Positions 1 to 4,749 of a DNA stretch of 12,779 nucleotides are shown here, in pieces. Under the pieces are notes generated by a model that was given only the letters and a program-made list of their open reading frames with translations, was not told the DNA's origin and made no database searches. Location: NCBI GenBank assembly GCA_009923375.1, contig RFTO01000018.1:1-12779 (forward strand), written 5' to 3'. Made by a program: the position numbers and the translations under genes. The stretch is from Actinomycetota bacterium (lineage in GTDB: Bacteria > Actinomycetota > Actinomycetes > S36-B12 > UBA5976). The number at the start of each line of letters is the position of its first letter. The stretch's first letter is position 1.

Positions 1-3
1 CGC

Positions 4-660
4 ATGGAGCGCGAATTTGTACTCAATGAACCAGAGATGCTATTCCTGGCTGGCTATCTGCGCCGGCTTACATCATCGGATCCCGCAGTTGCGGTGAGGT
101 TAGATGCACAGGGTGCAGTCATCGGCATCGCTTGTGCGTTTGTCGATCCCTTTATTGCCTTCATTGCACTGCCACTGGCTGCCAACTGTGATGAGCCGAT
201 AACTGCAGTGGTCGCTGCCGGTCGCTTGCGAGATGTCATCGGAGACGTTCGCAAACGCACCGGCGCCACCGCGATCCGGTTGCCAGATGAGGTCGATATA
301 CCCGCGGCGTTGCTGAACCTGCCACCCAAAGATGGATGGCAGCCGGCATTTAGGGCAGTGGCAGGCGATCTCAGTGCAAAAGTTGATGAGCAGATCTCCG
401 CAGCGCAGGCGCGAGCGGAGTTGCTGCCGCGGGCTTTACAACCAGCTGTCTTGCGTGAAGCCTGGCATCAACCGGACTGGTCGTCACTGCCTCGAGGCGT
501 GCTACACATCGCCCGGGAACTCGGATTCCTCAACCTTGCGCAAGCACCAGTCGCTGCGTCGACCAACGGGCCGTGGAAGCGATTGATGACCCCGATGGGT
601 CAGGTGTTCGCCCGAGCCGACGATGGCATCGCGCGACTCTCCGTTGTACGCAGTAGGTAA
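4..660 (+). CDS. Conserved-looking actinobacterial protein of unknown function, possibly partial at its 5' end
   Basis: This 218-residue reading frame has no function that I can assign. The protein looks soluble, with no signal peptide and no clear membrane segment; residues 42-58 are hydrophobic but read as a buried strand. An N-terminal stretch ending in LAGYLRRL (about residues 15-22) and a C-terminal strand-rich segment (RLMTPMGQVFARADDG, about 193-208) remind me of an uncharacterised actinobacterial family, but I cannot name it. The ATG at position 4 puts the conserved-looking segment about ten residues in, which is plausible. The only codon visible upstream is open in frame, so a start outside the window cannot be excluded. 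The gene converges on aglA with 7 bp between the stop codons, leaving no room for a separate terminator. Reality of the gene is well supported by length and codon use; function is unknown. Confidence 0.8.
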   Translation: MEREFVLNEPEMLFLAGYLRRLTSSDPAVAVRLDAQGAVIGIACAFVDPFIAFIALPLAANCDEPITAVVAAGRLRDVIGDVRKRTGATAIRLPDEVDIPAALLNLPPKDGWQPAFRAVAGDLSAKVDEQISAAQARAELLPRALQPAVLREAWHQPDWSSLPRGVLHIARELGFLNLAQAPVAASTNGPWKRLMTPMGQVFARADDGIARLSVVRSR

Positions 661-667
661 CCCCTGC

Positions 668-2485
668 TCAGCTAAGTGAGAACCAAGCGCACGTCTCGCC
701 GGGGATCTGCGCGTCGGTTAGTGGCTGACTGGCGACGAGCAGCTCGCTATCGGGCCGGTCAACGGGGTCTGTGCCGATGACAAGCACCACCAGTGCTCGA
801 TTACCGGCGCCACCGTGCTCGCTGACCAGCACATCGCTGCGTCCTGGGGCGATTGCTTCGGCGATGTCATCGCGCCAGATGAAGTCAGTCTCGCCGAATG
901 CTTCGTGAGACTTGCGGGCATGCACCGCCGTTCGGATCAACTCCAGCATCGAGTCAGCGCGACCCTGCTGCTCCTGCACTGATAGCGCTCCCCAAGCCGA
1001 AGGCTGTGGCAACCAGGATTGCGTGGATCCATCCGGTCCGAAGCCGTAAGCAGGCGCCTCATTGCGCCAAGGCATCGGCACCCGGCAGCCGTCACGTCCG
1101 ACCACCTTGCCCTCGGTGCGGAACCACACAGGATCTTGGCGGAACTGCGGCGGCAGGTCGACCACTTCAAACAGGCCCAGCTCCTGGCCGTTGTAGAGGT
1201 AGGCCGAACCAGGCAGGGAAAGCATGTAAATGTTGGCCGCTCGTGCACGACGCGTTCCGACAACTCGTTGCTCAGGTGTTAGCACAGCGAGCCTGCGCAA
1301 AGCATCATCGGCACTCTCGTTCTCATCGCCATCGCCGCTGCTCTTGGGCAACTCCACTCCCGCGAAGCGAGTCACAACTCGCGGAACATCGTGGTTCTCC
1401 AACACCCACGTGGTGGGTGCACCAACGGCCTTATCGTGCAGCAGTGCTTCGTTGATGCGCTCGCGAAGATCCAGCGCATCCCATTTGGCGCCGACATGTC
1501 CAAAGTTGAAGGCAAGGTGCAATTCATCGTGTTGCAGGTATTTCGCCCGACGCTGCGCAGTGTCCACCCATACTTCACCGACGAATGCACGCATGGGTTC
1601 GTATTCGTTCGCAACTCTGCGCCAGGCGCGATAGATCTCGTGCACGCCATCTTGATCCCAGTGAGGTAGCGGCTCGAAGTCGATGATCTCCCCACCCGCA
1701 GAGCGCTTCGCGCGGTCGGCATGCTGCGGGTAATCGGGATAGCCTGCAGCCTTCACTAGCCCATGTGAGACATCGATGCGGAATCCATCCACACCGCGGT
1801 CGAACCAGAATCGAAGGGTGTCCTCGAATTCCTTATGCACATCGGGATGATCCCAATTCAGATCCGGCTGCGATGAGTCGAAGATGTGTAGGTACCAGTA
1901 GCCGCTGTCGGTTCCGTCCGCGTTCTTAACCGGCGACCACGCATTACCACCGAACACAGAGCGCCAGTTGTTCGGCGGCAATTCGTGATTGACACCCTTA
2001 CCCAGAACGCAGTGATAGCGGGCCCAAGCAGGGCTTCCTGGCTCGGTGGTGAGGGCCTCCTTAAACCAACGGTGCTCCCACGATGAGTGGTTAGGTACAA
2101 CGTCAATGATGACCTTCAGACCGTAACTGTGGCAATCCGCGATAAGTGCTTCAACTTCCGCCATGTCGCCGAAGACGGGATCGATGTCTCGGTAGTCGAT
2201 GACGTCATAACCGCCGTCGAGTAGTGGCGAGGTAAAGAATGGGTTGAACCAAATCGCATCGACACCCAAGTGCGCCAGGTAGGCCAGCCTTGACCGGACC
2301 CCGCGCAAATCGCCAGCGCCATCGCCGTTGCTGTCGGCGAAGGAGCGTGGGTAGATCTCATAAACAACCGCGTGTCGCCACCAGTCGTTGCTGTGATCGT
2401 CGGCGTGCACTCGGTGATCGAGTTCGCCGGCGGGGGAGTACTGCTGAGGGACTTCGGTGATGACACCGTCGATGAACTCTGACAT
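668..2485 (-). CDS. aglA: GH13 alpha-glucosidase
   Basis: This is a cytoplasmic retaining alpha-glucosidase that releases glucose from maltose, isomaltose or short malto-oligosaccharides. All four GH13 signatures are intact (605-residue numbering): DVVPNH at 128-133, GFRIDVSH with nucleophile D238, VGEVW with acid/base E304, and ENHD with the transition-state aspartate D366. A calcium-loop-like DSNGDGAGDLRG lies at about 51-62, as in oligo-1,6-glucosidase relatives. YNGQELG and the following CRVPMPW segment fit the actinobacterial AglA type. There is no signal peptide. A GTG 18 bp upstream (2503) would give 611 residues; I prefer the ATG at 2485, but neither start has a good ribosome binding site. 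The neighbouring region holds a LacI-type operator match (2589-2602), which suggests sugar-responsive control. Trehalose-6-phosphate hydrolase or sucrose hydrolase specificity cannot be ruled out from sequence alone. Confidence 0.95.
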   Translation of the reverse strand: MSEFIDGVITEVPQQYSPAGELDHRVHADDHSNDWWRHAVVYEIYPRSFADSNGDGAGDLRGVRSRLAYLAHLGVDAIWFNPFFTSPLLDGGYDVIDYRDIDPVFGDMAEVEALIADCHSYGLKVIIDVVPNHSSWEHRWFKEALTTEPGSPAWARYHCVLGKGVNHELPPNNWRSVFGGNAWSPVKNADGTDSGYWYLHIFDSSQPDLNWDHPDVHKEFEDTLRFWFDRGVDGFRIDVSHGLVKAAGYPDYPQHADRAKRSAGGEIIDFEPLPHWDQDGVHEIYRAWRRVANEYEPMRAFVGEVWVDTAQRRAKYLQHDELHLAFNFGHVGAKWDALDLRERINEALLHDKAVGAPTTWVLENHDVPRVVTRFAGVELPKSSGDGDENESADDALRRLAVLTPEQRVVGTRRARAANIYMLSLPGSAYLYNGQELGLFEVVDLPPQFRQDPVWFRTEGKVVGRDGCRVPMPWRNEAPAYGFGPDGSTQSWLPQPSAWGALSVQEQQGRADSMLELIRTAVHARKSHEAFGETDFIWRDDIAEAIAPGRSDVLVSEHGGAGNRALVVLVIGTDPVDRPDSELLVASQPLTDAQIPGETCAWFSLS

Positions 2486-2588
2486 AACGCGAAAGCCTGT
2501 CACATCCGCGCGCGCTCACATGTAATGCAACGCCCCACGCGACTTGTTTCCCAGAGGAGTCAAGTAGTCATCCAAGGCGAAAGATCGT

Positions 2589-2602
2589 GCAAGCGGTTTC
2601 AT
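2589..2602. promoter_or_regulatory. Candidate LacI-family operator upstream of aglA
   Basis: The sequence TGCAAGCGGTTTCA fits all ten fixed positions of the general LacI/GalR-family pattern TGnAAnCGnTTnCA, including the central CG that the hinge helix recognises. It lies 104 bp upstream of the aglA ATG. LacI-type repressors commonly control alpha-glucoside genes, so the position makes biological sense. No LacI-type gene is in the window, so the regulator would act in trans. A weaker copy of the core (AAACGCTT) is at 2749-2756, nearer the divergent gene. I could not define a convincing -10/-35 pair for aglA. Confidence 0.5.
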
Positions 2603-2619
2603 GACGCAACCGCAGAGTT

Positions 2620-2654
2620 GTGTGTGATGTCGACGGTCATGACATCACACACAG
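2620..2654. repeat. 13-bp perfect inverted repeat with 9-bp spacer
   Basis: Arms TGTGTGTGATGTC (2620-2632) and GACATCACACACA (2642-2654) are exact reverse complements around a 9-bp spacer; a G-U and a G-C pair could extend the stem by two. It lies between aglA and the divergent zinc-ribbon gene, 134 bp from the aglA ATG and 154 bp from the other start. There is no T-tract on either side, so a terminator is unlikely. A dyad operator or an RNA hairpin are both possible. Each arm contains GTGATGTC, which also occurs in the operator-like site of the RHH promoter at 11502-11509. Confidence 0.7.
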
Positions 2655-2796
2655 CAACGCGAACTCAAACGCCGAGGAGTCCGAGCATCGGACGCACAGA
2701 TGCGGACCTGATCGCCAGTTGAAGCGAATTCGTCGAGGGGTGGCAGGCAAACGCTTAGCGTGGCAACACGTCGCACTTGCGGCGCATGGTCTTGAT

Positions 2797-2802
2797 GGGA
2801 GG
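2797..2802 (+). promoter_or_regulatory. Strong ribosome binding site that fixes the zinc-ribbon gene start
   Basis: GGGAGG ends 6 bp before the ATG at 2809. It is the best Shine-Dalgarno match in the window. It decides the start against an in-frame upstream start at 2620, which would run the coding region through the inverted repeat. Confidence 0.85.
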
Positions 2803-2808
2803 TGCGTC

Positions 2809-3147
2809 ATGAGCGCATTACGGGTGCCTATCACAGGCACGAATGGGATCGAATGTCCGCGTTGCACCACATTGTTGTTTGTCGATACTGGGCAGGCAGA
2901 GACGATGTGCTCGTGTGGATTCACCGGTTCGACGGTGTATTTGTTGGAGACGGATTACCTTCGTGCAGGTCTGCCAGGCTGGCAGGCTCGCTTGGAGGAA
3001 CTTGACGCTGCGATCGCGGCGGGCAAACGGCCGCCAGCGGGCTATGTGCCGATGAACAAAGTCCTTGATGTGCGCCGTCGACAGATCCCCATCAGCCCCG
3101 AACTCGCAGAGCCAGCACGACGTCTGGACCCGCCGCCTACGAGGTGA
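2809..3147 (+). CDS. Small zinc-ribbon-like protein of unknown function
   Basis: This 112-residue protein is not a family I recognise. Four cysteines form a CPRC (C16, C19) and a CSCG (C34, C36) pair about 14 residues apart, as expected of a compact zinc ribbon folding over residues 13-40. The remainder (about 41-112) is charged, with a possible short helix at about 56-72 (GWQARLEELDAAIAAGK) and a proline-rich C-terminal end; there is no membrane segment. The start at 2809 is set by the strong GGGAGG site. The stop codon overlaps the start of the next gene as GTGA, so the two are very probably co-translated and functionally linked. The ribbon could bind nucleic acid or act as a protein-interaction module next to a membrane partner; this is inference only. 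Confidence 0.8.
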   Translation: MSALRVPITGTNGIECPRCTTLLFVDTGQAETMCSCGFTGSTVYLLETDYLRAGLPGWQARLEELDAAIAAGKRPPAGYVPMNKVLDVRRRQIPISPELAEPARRLDPPPTR

Positions 3148-3581
3148 TTTTGGCCGTCGGGGCCTTCCTCTTAGTCGCTGGCATCGCGGCATACAGCCTG
3201 ATCTTGGGCGTGGCCGCATGGGCGCGTAAACGCGACCTCAACACCGGCGTGTGGTTGGCTCCAGCGTTATTGATTGCGCTGATCCCATCGGCCAGTGAGG
3301 CACTTCGTACCTCTCCAGGTGTTCGCTTCTATGTGGTTCTCGGCGTCTCGGTGGCGATGCTCATTGCAGGTGTGTTCACGAACATGCTGGCGTTACTGCT
3401 TACGGGAACTGTCGGCGTTGTGCTTGTCGCCATCCAACCCATCACCGACCCGGGGCACTCGATTCCGATGTGGGTGTCTTTTGTGGGCGCTGGCGCCGTC
3501 CTAGTGTTCATCGGGGCAATGTTCGAGCGGTTGCGCAGACAAACGGGCTCGCAGCAACGTTTGGCGCAGACATTGCGCTGA
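3144..3581 (+). CDS. Small multi-pass membrane protein of unknown function
   Basis: A 145-residue, strongly hydrophobic protein with four or five predicted membrane segments, at roughly residues 2-26, 35-49, 62-79, 80-97 and 108-127. Basic residues follow the first segment (ARKR, 27-30) and the last (ERLRRQ, 128-133), which by the positive-inside rule places both flanks in the cytoplasm. I do not recognise a family or any catalytic motif. It begins with GTG overlapping the stop codon of the zinc-ribbon gene and has no strong ribosome binding site of its own, so it probably depends on translational coupling. A hairpin (3590-3628) follows the stop codon and likely ends the two-gene unit. Confidence 0.78.
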   Translation: MILAVGAFLLVAGIAAYSLILGVAAWARKRDLNTGVWLAPALLIALIPSASEALRTSPGVRFYVVLGVSVAMLIAGVFTNMLALLLTGTVGVVLVAIQPITDPGHSIPMWVSFVGAGAVLVFIGAMFERLRRQTGSQQRLAQTLR

Positions 3582-3589
3582 CGGCAAGC

Positions 3590-3628
3590 GTCATGCACTC
3601 GCTGGAGTTGATCACGCGGGTGCATGAC
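3590..3628 (+). terminator. Candidate terminator of the zinc-ribbon/membrane pair
   Basis: Arms GTCATGCAC (3590-3598) and GTGCATGAC (3620-3628) are perfectly complementary. The stem extends inward by a G-U and three G-C pairs to about 13 bp around a 13-base loop. It starts 8 bp after the membrane-protein stop and is followed by TTTCGTTC, a weak T-tract. It could also slow transcription coming from glbO. Confidence 0.55.
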
Positions 3629-3629
3629 T

Positions 3630-3651
3630 TTCGTTCAACGAACGATTGAAC
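3630..3651. repeat. Overlapping short inverted repeats in the convergent spacer
   Basis: TTCGTT/AACGAA (3630-3635 and 3637-3642, one base between) overlaps GTTCAA/TTGAAC (3633-3638 and 3646-3651, seven-base loop). Only one of the two hairpins can form at a time. They lie 18 bp beyond the glbO stop and may serve as its 3' end structure, though no clear T-tract follows on the minus strand. Confidence 0.4.
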
Positions 3652-3668
3652 AGACTCATCGCGAGGTT

Positions 3669-4097
3669 TCAGAATTCATCGAACGTGTTAGTCATCGCGT
3701 GCGCGGACGCTTCCAAGTACGCCCAGAGCTGTGCGGCATCTGCTTCAACGACGTTGTGTTGTGAGGTTGTCGACTCCCACGCCCGACGGGCGCATCCCAG
3801 CCAGCTGTCTCTCGCGGCGCTGTCAATGGGGAACTCGGCGTGACGCATTCGCAGACGCGGATGTCCCCGCTCTTTCGAGTAGGTCGTCGGTCCACCCCAA
3901 TATTGCTGCAGGAACAGTTGGAAGCGGCGTTGCGCTGGAGCAAGGTCTGCCTCCGGGTACATCGCCCGCAGCGCTGGGACTTGTTCCACCCCTAGGTAAA
4001 ACTCTCTGGCGAAATCCTCGAAGAAAGCTTCTCCGCCAAAGCGCTCAAAGACCCCCGGTTCAATCGGGCTGAAGTTGTCGCTGGCTGGTTGCCCCAT
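3669..4097 (-). CDS. glbO: Group II truncated haemoglobin (trHbO)
   Basis: A 142-residue haem protein of the 2-on-2 globin fold. It aligns closely with mycobacterial GlbO: REFYLGV with tyrosine B10 (Y34), MYPE with tyrosine CD1 (Y47), QYWGGP (65-70), the HPRLRMRH block with proximal haem ligand H86, and tryptophan G8 (W99). These are the hallmark group II residues, so oxygen binding and handling of peroxide or nitric oxide are likely. The first 14 residues (to about PIEP) extend beyond the mycobacterial start. I chose the ATG at 4097 because it overlaps the mscS stop codon as TAATG; an in-frame frame extending upstream to 4160 lies entirely within mscS. The gene is therefore translated by coupling to the channel. 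Confidence in the family is very high. Confidence 0.96.
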   Translation of the reverse strand: MGQPASDNFSPIEPGVFERFGGEAFFEDFAREFYLGVEQVPALRAMYPEADLAPAQRRFQLFLQQYWGGPTTYSKERGHPRLRMRHAEFPIDSAARDSWLGCARRAWESTTSQHNVVEADAAQLWAYLEASAHAMTNTFDEF

Positions 4098-4657
4098 TAG
4101 CGCGCACTCGGACCTTGTGAACGGTTTCGTACGCGGGCGATATCTCCATTGCGCACCCACACGATGGATTGATCGGGTGCTTGAAGCCGGGTGGTACGAA
4201 GTCCAACCTCGACGACCTGTCCCGTAACGCCGTCGATATCCACCTCGTCCCCGACACCAAACTGGTCCTCAATCACAATCACAATGCCAGCGAAGTAATC
4301 CTTGACCAGAGACTGCGCGCCAAAGCCCACTGCGACGCCGACGATGCCAGCGCTTGCGAGCAGCGGTGCGATGTTCACGCCCGTCATTTCCAAAACGATG
4401 AGCAGTGTTGTCGCCCAGACCACCAAAGCCGCCGTGCTGCGAAGCAACTGCCCAACGGAGGTGGACCGTTGTAGGCGTCGGGTGCTTTCCGCTACAGCAT
4501 CGCCGCGCCGGCCGGAAGGTCGTACCCGCGACATGGCAGCGGTTGAGCGATTGATGAGGCGGCGCAGCACCACATGGGCGGTGAACCCCACGAGAAGTGC
4601 CAGCACGACGTGCAGAGGCTTGCCAACCAGCATGTGCAGCCATTGCTCGCGGGTCAT
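4097..4657 (-). CDS. Short MscS-type mechanosensitive ion channel
   Basis: An inner-membrane channel of the small-conductance mechanosensitive family, which releases solutes on osmotic downshock. Of 186 residues, about 13-33 and 74-92 are membrane helices. Residues 96-130 form the pore-lining TM3 with the characteristic Gly/Ala-rich run (ASAGIVGVAVGFGAQS, 101-116), followed by VKDYFAGIVIVIEDQFGVGD leading into the beta domain (131-180). The protein stops there, so the C-terminal alpha/beta cage of E. coli MscS (286 residues) is absent. A charged cytoplasmic loop with several arginines lies between the first two helices. I chose the ATG at 4657, which has a GAGGG site about 8 bp upstream, over the GTG at 4672, because the latter would leave almost no room for a divergent promoter. 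Its stop codon overlaps the glbO start. Confidence 0.9.
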   Translation of the reverse strand: MTREQWLHMLVGKPLHVVLALLVGFTAHVVLRRLINRSTAAMSRVRPSGRRGDAVAESTRRLQRSTSVGQLLRSTAALVVWATTLLIVLEMTGVNIAPLLASAGIVGVAVGFGAQSLVKDYFAGIVIVIEDQFGVGDEVDIDGVTGQVVEVGLRTTRLQAPDQSIVWVRNGDIARVRNRSQGPSAR

Positions 4658-4688
4658 AGTGGCATCCCTCACACTCGGTGAATCTGTC

Positions 4689-4700
4689 TGCGAATTCGCA
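4689..4700. repeat. 12-bp perfect palindrome between mscS and malQ
   Basis: TGCGAATTCGCA is its own reverse complement and sits in the 92-bp divergent region, if malQ starts at 4750 and mscS at 4657. It could be an operator for either gene. A few such palindromes are expected by chance in a window of this size, so the support is positional only. Confidence 0.3.
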
Positions 4701-4735
4701 CTTCGGAGTAACTGTAAGGCGGCCCGAAGAAGCCC

Positions 4736-4741
4736 TAGAGT
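4736..4741 (+). promoter_or_regulatory. Weak candidate -10 element for malQ
   Basis: TAGAGT agrees with TATAAT at the key positions 2 and 6 and ends 8 bp before the GTG at 4750, which would give an almost leaderless transcript. The matching -35 region (TGTAAG at a 17-bp spacing) is poor. Offered only because the preferred malQ start has no ribosome binding site. Confidence 0.25.
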
Positions 4742-4749
4742 TCGACACT

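Larger units (their letters stand above)
2486..2808. other. Divergent intergenic region between aglA and the zinc-ribbon gene
   Basis: These 323 bp separate two divergent genes and contain no convincing gene. The short open frames here lack ribosome binding sites and protein-like composition. Besides the LacI-type site (2589-2602), the 13-bp inverted repeat (2620-2654) and the ribosome binding site (2797-2802), a smaller inverted repeat GCGGTT/AACCGC lies at 2594-2599 and 2609-2614, overlapping the LacI-type site. Promoters must exist for both directions, but I found no -35/-10 pair good enough to mark. Confidence 0.7.

Noticed and set aside
898..1455. 185-codon open frame on the + strand
   Set aside because: Antisense to the aglA coding region; low-complexity Arg/Ala/Pro-rich translation and no ribosome binding site.
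2620..2808. Upstream extension of the zinc-ribbon gene from an alternative start at 2620
   Set aside because: The GGGAGG site at 2797-2802 points to the ATG at 2809, and the extension would encode the inverted repeat with no protein-like pattern.
2818..3219. 133-codon open frame on the - strand
   Set aside because: Opposite the zinc-ribbon gene, strongly Arg/Pro-biased, and without a ribosome binding site.
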